From: Prosapia bicincta | Lineage: Eukaryota > Arthropoda > Insecta > Hemiptera > Cercopidae | Reading direction: 5' to 3' | DNA: 64,000 nucleotides | Assembly: GCA_036971475.1 (NCBI GenBank) | Contig: JBAIZL010000006.1 | Location: 56,872,898-56,936,897, forward strand | Shown here: in pieces, positions 46,393 to 55,660 of the stretch | Layout of the letters: each line of letters starts with the position of its first letter | How positions within the stretch are numbered: the first letter of the stretch is position 1 | Notes under the pieces: model-generated | Told to the model about the DNA's origin: nothing | Database searches by the model: none | What the model saw: the letters and a program-made list of their open reading frames with translations, nothing else | Program-made: the position numbers and the translations under genes

Positions 46393-46534
46393 ATTTAATG
46401 AATGAATTCAAGTTGATTACATCAAGCAACTTCTATAGAATCGTGTTGTGTGTGATACACTTATTTTAATTTTTTTTAATTGTGTTCAAATCCACAAATA
46501 AAAATATTCTAATTATTTTCATGTATTTTCACAG

Positions 46535-47710
46535 ATGCCTGATAAAGTCGAAGAAATTGAAACTGTTAAGGCTGAAACGGAATCAGATAGCATGAAACAA
46601 GAAAATACTAAGTGTGAAAAAAATAGTAATGGTGTAACAGAAGAAAACACAAATGAAAAAAATGAAAGTGTGGAAAAAAATGCTGCAATGGCACTTCTAG
46701 CCCAAGGTAAACGACATCTGTTTGTTAAGGATTATCCATCAGCAGCCACTACTCTTGGAGAAGCATGTGGAAAGTTAGGTGAAATATATGGCGATCTGGC
46801 AGATGAATGTGGAGATGCATATTTCAACTATGGTCGAGCTCTTCTTGAACTTTCAAGAGAAGAGACAAATGCTTTAGTAGAAAAAGAATCGGAAATATAT
46901 AATGACACGGAAGGCAATGAAGCAGAATCAAAAGAGGATGAAGATGAAGATGAGGAGGCTGAAGATAATGAAGAAAACGAAGATAAGCCAAATGATGATA
47001 AAACTGGTGAAAGTAAAAGTGATGATGAAGATGAAAAAGCGACAGATGAAAATGAAGATGTTAACAGCTTGCAATTAGCATGGGAAGTATTTGAACTGGC
47101 AAAAATTATATTCCATCGGCAGAATAATGAGGCAAAACTTGCTGAAACTTACCTGTACCTTGGTGAAGTTAGTCTTGAGTCAGAAAACTACTCAAATGCT
47201 ATTGACGACATGAAAAAATGTCTTGATCTGCAAAAAAAAATTTTAGCAGAAGATAATAGAGACATTGCTGAAACGCTGTTTCAATTAGGGGTTGCTTGTT
47301 CGTACGACCACATGTTTGATGAGTCAAAAGCGTACTTTAGGGAAGCAAGCGACATTTTAGAAATAAGAATAAAGAATTTACAGAGTGGCTGTCAGCCAGA
47401 TGACGCAAATACAAAAAATCCGTTTTACTCTGTTGAAAAGGAAATTGAGGAAATTAAGGCTATCCTGCCTGAAATCAAAGAAAAGATTGACGATGTCGAT
47501 GATCTGAAGAAAGAAACTTTAAAGTCAATGATGGATTTGGCGATGAAAGGTGGTAGCTCGTCAGAAGGTGCGGGATCCTCCAATGGTAGTGCTGTTACCA
47601 ATCCAGCAACTAACATTTCTCACCTTATTAAAAAAAAAAGAAAACCGGAAGAAGATATAGCTGAAGGGGCAAAAAAACCTTGCACTGAAGAAAAACCGCT
47701 GTCTTCCTAA
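46535..47710 (+). CDS. NASP: NASP-like histone chaperone (SHNi-TPR protein)
   Basis: 391 codons with no interruption. NASP-family proteins bind histone H3 (with H4 or linker histones) and keep a soluble pool for delivery to the nucleus and chromatin assembly. Visible layout: hydrophilic N-terminus; TPR 1 at about residues 50-83 (AAMALLAQGKRHLFVKDYPS); a strongly acidic Glu/Asp stretch at 115-176 that interrupts the TPR array, as is characteristic of the family; TPRs at about 180-195, 202-235 (AETYLYLGEVSLESENYSNA) and 244-277 (AETLFQLGVACSYDHMFDES); a charged helix at 298-335; and a C-terminal nuclear localisation signal KKKRK at 366-370. An in-frame TAA lies 12 codons upstream. The ATG follows directly after TTTTCACAG, a good splice acceptor, so a 5' untranslated exon may lie upstream. 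The coding region in one exon could also mean a retrocopy; it is intact. Confidence 0.9.
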   Translation: MPDKVEEIETVKAETESDSMKQENTKCEKNSNGVTEENTNEKNESVEKNAAMALLAQGKRHLFVKDYPSAATTLGEACGKLGEIYGDLADECGDAYFNYGRALLELSREETNALVEKESEIYNDTEGNEAESKEDEDEDEEAEDNEENEDKPNDDKTGESKSDDEDEKATDENEDVNSLQLAWEVFELAKIIFHRQNNEAKLAETYLYLGEVSLESENYSNAIDDMKKCLDLQKKILAEDNRDIAETLFQLGVACSYDHMFDESKAYFREASDILEIRIKNLQSGCQPDDANTKNPFYSVEKEIEEIKAILPEIKEKIDDVDDLKKETLKSMMDLAMKGGSSSEGAGSSNGSAVTNPATNISHLIKKKRKPEEDIAEGAKKPCTEEKPLSS

Positions 47711-47773
47711 CTTTATCAATAGATGTGTAAAATGTATAGACTTGTTTTAAGATAGGTTTTAAAGTGTATTTTG

Positions 47774-47779
47774 AATAAA
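47774..47779 (+). terminator. poly(A) signal of the NASP gene
   Basis: AATAAA 64 bp after the stop codon, followed by a T-rich stretch. It is the first such hexamer downstream. No genomic A-tail follows, which argues mildly against a recent processed copy. Confidence 0.6.
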
Positions 47780-49471
47780 TTATTTGTTATTTTTTAAGAT
47801 TTATCATCACTTAAGTTAAATGAATGTTGTAATTACAGGATTACTGTGTATCCAGTTGGTTCTAATGTAACGTTTTAGATTAATATACAAAATTTGTATT
47901 TTTCACCTAATAAGTTATTTGGGTTAGATTGTGTTCCCTCCAGTGGTAATATAGCCATATTACAACTTAGATGCAAAGGATCCAGTTATGGTAAATCTGG
48001 CAAGTACAATTTTGAACATTACAAAAATTTTGTTAAGAAACAAAATTAAATTTTTCAACAGAAACTAAATAACTGTTGCACTGAAAGAGTAACCTCCATT
48101 TTCATCAGCCTTAAAACAATGTACATGGTCTTTAGGGCATACGTACTTAGCATACATTTGGAAAAATTTCTTTAACAAGTTACTATGTATTTGTATTTTA
48201 TTATAGCTTTATTACCATTGGGGAGAAAAAATTTGAATTTTGTATTCTTTATTCTAATTTCAGTTTTTTTTCTGTAAAATATTAATACTACATTTTTTAA
48301 CTAACTAAATTTCTAATTATGTTTTTATTCCTAACAGAAGTAAATAAATATTTTTCCAGTAAATATTTGTTAGACTGCATGAATTATTTTTTTTAACAAG
48401 ATACATTGAAAATAAACCATTTTAAAGACTTAATTTAAATATCAAATGCTTCTAATTTAATAACATCCATTTAAAGAACACATCCTCACTTTTCGATACA
48501 TGTCAAGTCTATTTTATGTAATAGATAATAAGAAGTAGTATTTAACAATGTTTATAGTTACCCACGCAGCCCATAAACATGGTTACAAATGGTTGATGAA
48601 AAATTCAAATTTTAAGCTCAAAGATTTAAATGTTCTAGAATTTTTAGAAATCTGTGTATATGTAAATTATTATATTATTATTTAAATATTTCAAAATAGA
48701 ATAACAAAAATCACATACATTTTAATACACTATTTCAGGTCATATCATAAATTAAATGCCTTAACAGAAATAAAATCTCAACCTTACAACTAGAGGATCA
48801 GCATTTCCTGGAATATTTCAACAAGATTAGTGTCTTTTTGTGATACCTATTCCTTAATATCAAAAACCTATTACTATGTTAATTGTGCTTCAATTGAATT
48901 TTTCAAGATATTTTTTTAAATGTATACAGTATTTCGTAACTATATAGAATTGTTTCTAGATTGAAAGAAAATTGGAACTACTTCATTTCAAAGCTATGAG
49001 GTTTTTCCTCTGAGTCGAGATAAAAATTTTGAACCCTTTTGATATTTTCAATTAATGGTTTTTATCATTAACAATGAAGAAAGTAAGACCCATGTGTGTA
49101 AAAATGATCGTTCTTTAAAAAAGTTGAGTCAAGTTAATTAAAAATTACATTACCAGGTGACAGAAAATTTAAATTGTATTACGAAATACTTTTGACAAAT
49201 GCCAAAAAATATGCAAAAACAGAGCTTAACTAAATCACTAAGTTATTGGTTCAAAATATAATGTTGCTTAACAAGAACTAGTTTTTGTTAATGAAAGTTA
49301 CACGAGATACTATTTAACATTGTTTATAATATTTTACATTTCAGTTGGTTCAATAACTTTAGATATTTTTTAAAATTTTTTAGTCCATTACGTTCGGTGA
49401 ATTCAATGAAAATATTGGAAAAACCCCAATACCACAAAAATAACAAATAAAATAAGTTACTTAAGAATATA
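47780..49471. other. no gene recognised
   Basis: AT-rich intergenic DNA; no exon, RNA or element ends identified. Confidence 0.35.
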
Positions 49472-49520
49472 CCCTTATGTACATTTCTATGACCATGTCA
49501 TCATCATCAGAGGGTCTTAT
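49472..49520 (-). repeat. retroelement tail fragment (probable PLE)
   Basis: CCTTATGTACATTTCTATGA followed by CATCATCATCAGAGG matches the arm type of the palindrome at 22753-22982 and the tail at 3551-3600. Confidence 0.45.
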
Positions 49521-49574
49521 TACAAAATTACAATCTAGCAAACAAGAAGTTACAAACTAGAGTGATACTCGGTG

Positions 49575-49621
49575 AATCTTAATTAATCACTTTAACATTA
49601 ATGTTAAAGTGATTAATTAAA
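49575..49621. repeat. short perfect palindrome
   Basis: TTAATTAATCACTTTAACAT is inverted directly after itself, forming a hairpin with stem of about 21 bp and virtually no loop. Confidence 0.85.
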
Positions 49622-49716
49622 ATATTTATCATTAATACAAAAACTAATTAGTCATTAAATATAAGTACTTTGTTCAAATGGTTCCTAACTTCATATGTTG
49701 TCAACAATAATAGTTG

Positions 49717-49890
49717 TTTCCCTTTGTTGCTTTTTGTACTGTAGTTCAATACTGGACAGATTCTTAGCCTCCTCAGTGCTGTAAAAATTATGTTGTTCGA
49801 TAATTTCCCTTTGTTGCTTTTTGTACTGTAGTTCAATACTGGACAGATTCTTAGCCTGATCAGTGCTGTAAAAATTATGTTGTTCGATAA
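49717..49890. repeat. 87-bp tandem duplication
   Basis: TTTCCCTTTGTTGCTTTTTG and the following sequence through TTATGTTGTTCGATAA occur twice, 87 bp apart, nearly identical (CCTCCTCAG versus CCTGATCAG). Confidence 0.92.
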
Positions 49891-50596
49891 GTTTACAGTT
49901 CTTTTAAAACCTAATTAACTTTCTTAACACAAATGAGACAATTTAAAACTACTTACTTTCTCAGAACAAATTAATATACTTTTAATTTACAGAAATATTA
50001 GTTATAATGTAACCGCAGTTTGAGAAACCAAAAGAAATATCCTATGGAGACTTCCAGATAGTAAAACTTTTCATCAAGCAATCAAACTACATGAAATCTT
50101 ATTTAAACAGGTTAACAATGGCTTGATCAAAAAGTACAATTTCAAGAACTTTTAGGAGCGGAACTGTCTCCAAAATGTGCCACTATTTGTTTTAGAATGT
50201 TAGTAGTGATTAATAACGTAAAGTATACCACATTTAGGCTTTATTATTTATTTTAGCTACAAATGAAACATGTGCTTTACATCAGTGAAGTTGTAAACTT
50301 CCATAACACTTTCATTTAGTCAGAGGAAAATATATGTATGTCACCATCACCACACAATTCCCAAAAACGTTTTAGCTTAGTATTAATAGTAAAATTCTTG
50401 TAAATTTTGACCTCCTACAAATTTTAAAATTAAGAATATGAAAACCACTCATACAACATACAAGCAATCCATGATTAGAACATTTAAAACTCCAGCACAA
50501 TACACAGCTGTCATTATATAAGTTTTTACCTGAAAATATTAAACAATTCTCAAAACTAGTTTAAAACACATCTGCTGGAACTCAGATGTTAATCAG
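49891..50596. other. no gene recognised
   Basis: AT-rich. Confidence 0.35.
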
Positions 50597-50835
50597 TTAA
50601 CTCTTTGCAATCGGATGGGCCACATAAGTGACCCAAATGTTTTCTGTACCAGCTTTATGTTCATTGAAGAACCTTTGTCTTTTCAAGTCGTGTGGGCCCC
50701 TTTTGTGGCCGCTGCTACTTTCATAGTCAGCTGGAAGCAATTTTTGTTTGTTTGGTCTCTGAGGTCAGATGGGCCACTTTTGTGACCACTAGTGCTTTCT
50801 CTACGCGGTAGGTTAGGCCACTTTGGTGGCCCTTT
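50597..50835. mobile_element. possible single end of a piggyBac-like element with repeated palindromic motifs
   Basis: TTAA at 50597-50600 is followed by CTCTTTGCAATCGGATGG, resembling piggyBac-type ends (TTAACCCTTTG...). Four imperfect copies of a palindromic motif GGGCCAC-N4-GTGACC occur near 50618, 50693, 50768 and 50815, about 50-75 bp apart. No opposite end was found, so the element is truncated or the call is wrong. Confidence 0.4.

Positions 50836-50837
<2 letters not shown>

Positions 50838-50884
<47 letters not shown>
50838..50884. repeat. (TA)n microsatellite
   Basis: About 23 TA dinucleotides directly abutting the palindrome at 50885. Confidence 0.97.
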
Positions 50885-50889
<5 letters not shown>

Positions 50890-51085
50890 GTTAATATATT
50901 ACTATTGTAAGTAATTTTATCAACCATTAAGTGCAATGATTTTACCTTGTGTGATGAGGCACCTTTCGGTCACTTGACCATCCATTGAATGGTCAAGTGA
51001 CCGAAAGGTGCCTCATAACACAAGGTAAAATCATTACACCTAATGGTGGATAAAATTACTTACAATAGTAATATATTAACTTCAT
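50885..51085. mobile_element. near-perfect 200-bp palindrome beside (TA)n
   Basis: Arms of about 98 bp (50885-50982 and 50988-51085) match almost perfectly from ATGAAGTTAATATATTACTA to its complement, with a centre at CCATCCATTGAATGG. Inner arms contain GATGAGGCACCTTTCGGTCA. The setting (palindrome directly against (TA)n) is the same as at 11052. The arm is not related in sequence to the other palindromes that I can see, so PLE origin is only by analogy. Confidence 0.65.
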
Positions 51086-51483
51086 AAAGTCAGTGCAACG
51101 GAAAAACAATGGATAACGTAAAATATCAAGAATATATATATATATATATTTATAGGTTAGTTTTGGTTGGTAAAGATTATTTAGATTTATTGGACTAGGA
51201 GACTGACAGACTTACCTTGGTAAGAGTCCACTCTGTAGTCTTGAAATAGAAACACATAAAAGCACTTAAACAATGATATATTTCAACCACACAGTGGTCT
51301 TTGTCAATCAAAGAGAAAACACAAAAAGAAATATGAGAGAATGAAATATGCATGTTTATTTTTGAGATTTTAAAAGCCAGGTTTAAGCCATATATAATGA
51401 ATCTTCCTAAGCTGTATTTGAAACAGCTTCAAAAACTTAGGTTTTTAGCATCATATTATAATTTTAAGAAGTCAACGTAACTA
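51086..51483. repeat. short (TA)n and a possible PLE tail
   Basis: (TA)n at about 51132-51150. At 51270-51310 ATATTTCAACCACACAGTGG then TCTTTGTCAATCAAAG resembles the TTTC...TTGTCAA end seen in PLE-type tails. Nothing else recognised. Confidence 0.4.
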
Positions 51484-52085
51484 CAGTAGACTTCTCTAAT
51501 TCGTCACCGTTATAATACCATCGTCTTCTCTGTCATGTAGTGCATGCAACATCAGATAAGACTGATACCAGACATTAGTCATTCGATTACTGAAAAAATC
51601 TGTCAACACATTTGCCTAGAAAATGAAGTGACTTGTGGAGAAGTATTTGAAATACATCTGGTGGTATGAGAGAAAAAAAGAAACAGAGCTGACAAAAGTG
51701 ATGATATAAAGACAAATTCTTTATAATGACAGAATTTTATTAAAAACTATAACGTAAATAGTTTTTATATATTCGTACTATTTTTCATGCTAGTGTTATT
51801 GTTCTTACTAGGTAATGTAATAGGTTATTATATGAAAATAGAGTAACTGTATTTGTAATTACGAACTATAATGCAGGCTACGAATGTTTTTATAGTGTTG
51901 TTGAGTTTTTCAGCCACAATAAATCATGTAAGTACAACATTCTATACATTACATACCTATTTACATATTCATGTGCTATATTTACTCATAATTACATGTT
52001 AATTTCACATCTTCTGTAATTCATCTTTTTCTCAAATTCATCACCCCTTCAGTCACGAGCATGACGAATTAAAGAGGTTCTACTG
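51484..52085. mobile_element. TA-flanked TIR element (Tc1/mariner-pogo type), 602 bp
   Basis: The left end CAGTAGACTTCTCTAATTCG and the right end (inverted) CAGTAGAACCTCTTTAATTC are TIRs of about 25 bp with few mismatches, bordered by TA at 51482-51483 and 52086-52087. The interior has no intact transposase. Confidence 0.8.
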
Positions 52086-52439
52086 TACTTTTTAAACCTA
52101 ATTGGAAACAAATCAAATGTTTGTGTATTCCGATGTTTCAGTGGATCCTAAAGTGTGTATCACACTTAAAATTGTACGCATGCCTATGGCTTGTTTTAGT
52201 TTCACAGTTGTATGTGCAAGGAGAGCAGAGCACGCAAGTCATTTACTATTGTATTATAATAAGTAAGAAAATATTAATTTACTTAAAACTTTATTACCAA
52301 CAATAATAATGTTCAATTTTCCATAGGGGCACTGCCAGAAAATATTTTTACTTCAATGGAGCCATTGTTTGAAGAGGTTTTAAAACCTATGTACTAACCA
52401 ATGGTATTCAGCTTTAACTGTAATTCATACTTGTTACTA

Positions 52440-52800
52440 AAATATATTATTTACAGATACTATTCCGACTGGAATAGTAATAAAACTGCAAGAAAATGGA
52501 TGGACAGAGGAAACTTTAGTGTTGGACTATGTTATAGTTTTAAAAGGAAAAGATTCTTAGTGTGTCTCACTTGACCTAAATGTAAAAAAAAGCCATTGAA
52601 CAAAATAATCGCAGACATTGTAATGATTCCTGGGGGGGGGATGTAGTTGTAAATAAACCATTCAAGGATAACATAAGAAAGCAGTACACACATTGACTTC
52701 TTGTGAGAGATCATAGTTTGACATTAACAGGCAAAATAAAAAAAATAAAAAAATGTTGCACAACAAATGATATGAATGAATAGGAAGATAATATTTTATG
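52440..52800 (+). pseudogene. pogo/Tigger-type transposase remnant
   Basis: Broken frames in order give GIVIKLQENGWTEETLVL, then ADIVMIPGG followed by a G-run, then VVVNKPFKDNIRKQYTH. This order (G-x-x-x-x-x-Q-x-N-G-W-x-x-E, then I-P-G-G, then V-N-K-P-F-K-D-x-x-R-x-x-Y) is the conserved C-terminal catalytic region of CENPB-like Tigger/pogo transposases. At least one frameshift and several stops are present, and the catalytic Asp region between the blocks is lost or unreadable. Whether it belongs to the TIR element ending at 52085 is unclear. Confidence 0.75.
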
Positions 52801-53774
52801 GTAAGAATACGAATAAAAGTGATAAAGTTGCACAATAGAGCTCTGAGATAGCTAAATTTTTGTGTTTGAAATTCCGTATAATAAGTAAGATAACGTGAAA
52901 CAATGTTTTACAATAACTCATGGATTTCTGCTCCATTAAAGAAGTCTTTACAGAAAGATATGACTAAATTTATTGCACCATTGCACAATGTGTGTGTTTT
53001 ATTAACCTTATGTTTTAAACAATTTAGAAAATTTTCCAACTGGATGTCTTGTATTTGGCATCGATGTTTTTTTACATTTCTCTTTTGCAAAATTTCGTCA
53101 TTCCTTTATATGGGTCTAATAGACTATATGTAGATATGTCCTTTACATATATGCTATTTAAATATTAAATTTTCAAAGTTGGTTGTTTTAATCATTTTGA
53201 TTTCTCTCAAGTCATGAGTAATTATTTTAAAAACAGTGAAAACTATTAACTTACTGCACTGACGCTTTTCGAAACTCATATTTCATTGACAAAGCCAACT
53301 TGCTAAAGGAACATTTTAGGAGTACTACTTACTATTAACACATTAACAGTTTTAGTAGTAATAGTTAACAGTTCTTAGTTAACTTAGTTCTTTAAATAAT
53401 TATTTATGATTAATTGTTAACTTACCACTGTTATAAACCAAGGCTCTTTCTTTTGTCTAAAAGTAAATGAGTTATATATATATATATATATATATTCTTA
53501 TTGTAAAATAACTCGTATAAGAATTAACTATCTTGATTTATTTTAAATGCCTTGCTAACCGAATTATTATACTAAATAGGTATGTGTTCCTGTATTGAAC
53601 ATATGAATATCAAATTGTTTATGTATAAAACATATTTGGATCTCACCTCCCAATTTAAATCCTTCACACTTAGTTTACATAGTACGAAGTTACAGTGTTG
53701 TCACATTTTCTGAGTCCTGTTTTTGTATTTCACTTGTTTGGGTAATTTTACATATAACTAATTTTACACTACTT
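52801..53774. other. no gene; possible PLE tail and short (TA)n
   Basis: At 53240-53300 CTTACTGCACTGACGCTTTT then CGAAACTCATATTTCATTGA resembles the tail of the palindrome at 36560. (TA)n at 53474-53495. No coding exon recognised. Confidence 0.4.
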
Positions 53775-55660
53775 AACTAAGTGAATACGTAATTGCTTAC
53801 TTCCTGACGCGCTTCAAAACGATCGTTTCTTTTTCGAAGCTAACCTTCTACCAGCAGCTTCTGGCTCTTTACAAACGGTATGACATGGTTGGATTTATGA
53901 CATTGGGTGAGGTGTCGGCGTCTTGTGTGATGTATTTGAAAAGACTATTGGCTTCGAAGTGTGTGTGGTCATTAAGTATATTTTCCCTGTCTGTTGCGTA
54001 GTGTTTGTAGATTTCATATTTTTCTAAGGTTGTTAATTTTTTACTCTGTTTTAATGTGTGTAGAATATTTAAATTAGTGTGTATGTCAGTATGTGTGTGT
54101 TGGGTGTTATTTAGGTGTTTTGCGTAACTGGATTTATGGTTTGTTTGTTTTGTTTGGGTAATGTGTTCATCGAAGCGTGTGTAGAATGACCTGCCGGTTT
54201 GACCTTTGTAATAGTTAGGACAATCGTTCCAAGTTAATTTGTAAATACCTGAGAGTTTGTATATGTCAGTTTCTTTTTGAAAAGGTTGTATATGTTTTCT
54301 TAGCGTGTTTGTTGTTTTGTAGGATATTTGGTAATGGAGTTTTTTAAATGTGGAGGCTATTTTGTGTGTTTTTATTGTGGTAGGTGAGGGATATGTATTT
54401 GTTATTTTTTGTGTGGTTTGTTTGTGTGGCTGTTAGATGGTGTTTATGTTTTATTTTCCTGAGAATGTTGTCTATGAGTGTGTGTTGGTAGCCGTTTTGT
54501 TGGGCGATGTATTTTATGGTATTAAGTTCTTCGTCGTAGTCTTTCTGTAGCATTGGTATGTTTATTAGACGGTGTTGTGTTTGTGTTGTGTTGTGTTGTG
54601 TGGGGTGATTAGATGTATTATGTATGACCATATCTGTAGTTGTTGGTTTTCTGTATATTTTGAAATTATGTCTAGTGTTGTGTTTGGTGATAGTAAGATC
54701 TAGAAAGTTTATTCTATTGTTTTCTTCTAACTCGAGAGTGAATGTGAGGTTTTCGTGTATGGTATTAATGTAATTATGTAGTTGTTTGATTTGCCTTTTG
54801 TTGCCGTTGTATAATATTAAAATGTCATCTACATATCTATGGTAGTAAATTATTTTATGTGTGTGGTTATTGTTCTGTAGAATATATTGTTGTTCGATGT
54901 GGTGTAGGAATATTTCTGCTAGGATGCCTGAGATAGGGGAACTCATTGGGAGGCCATCTTTCTGTGTGTAGTATTTGTGTTGGTATGTGAAGTAGTTTTG
55001 TGATGTGATGAGTTTGTTGAGTGTGATTATTTTATGTGTGAGTTTATGTGGCGTGTTGTTTGCTGTGAGCATATTTTGTAGTATGTTCAGTGTTTGTTCT
55101 ATTGGCACATTAGTGTAAAGGTTTTTTTTGACAAATGAGGCTATGGTGGAGTTGTGTGGTTGTCTTGTATTTTGTGTATGAGGTCTATGTTATTGTGTAT
55201 GGATGTGTGATTGTGAAAGTTTATGTTGTCTCTGATAAGTTTGTCTATGTATTTGGGTAATTTATGTGATGGTGTATGTGTGTGATTGATTAGTGGACTG
55301 ATGTGTGTGTTTTCCTTGTGGATTTTAGGTAATGCATTTAATATGGGGGCTTGGTGTTTTATTTGTTTATAATATTTCTTTTGTTCACTTTCATGATTTC
55401 GGTGCATTTGTTTAAAAGATTTTTAATTTCTGTTTGGAATTTTGGTGTGGGGTCTGATCGGAGTTCGGTTATTTTGTTTTCAGTAATGATGCTGTTGACT
55501 TTCATGTCGATGTCTTTTTGGTGCATAATTACGAAGAAGTTACCTTTGTCTACTTTTAGGAAATTTAGGTTATGTTTGTCACGTTTTTGTATGATTGATT
55601 TAAGGGTTGAATGTTCGTTACTTATGGTAGGTACTTTTTGAAGATATCTCCACAACACTG
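53775..55660 (-). pseudogene. Penelope-like retroelement (PLE): RT plus GIY-YIG endonuclease, 5'-truncated
   Basis: Minus strand, in order: N-terminal region (55664-55359, FLKVDKGNFFVIMHQKDIDM); APILNALPKIHKENT (about 55350-55310); RT core (55108-54344) with KDGLPMSSPISGILAEIFLH, the catalytic YHRYVDDILILYNG and NFLDLTITKHN; then, after a frameshift near 54400, a GIY-YIG endonuclease (about 54340-53900) with SGIYKLTWNDCPNYYKGQTG and RFDEHI. This RT-then-GIY-YIG order is diagnostic of EN+ Penelope-like elements. The 3' end (53775-53840) carries GAATACGTAATTGCTTAC and CTGACGCGCTTCAAAACG, also found in the palindrome at 46190. The RT motif YVDD is intact, but at least three frame breaks inactivate the copy. 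The 5' side is fused to the non-LTR element near 55630. Confidence 0.92.
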
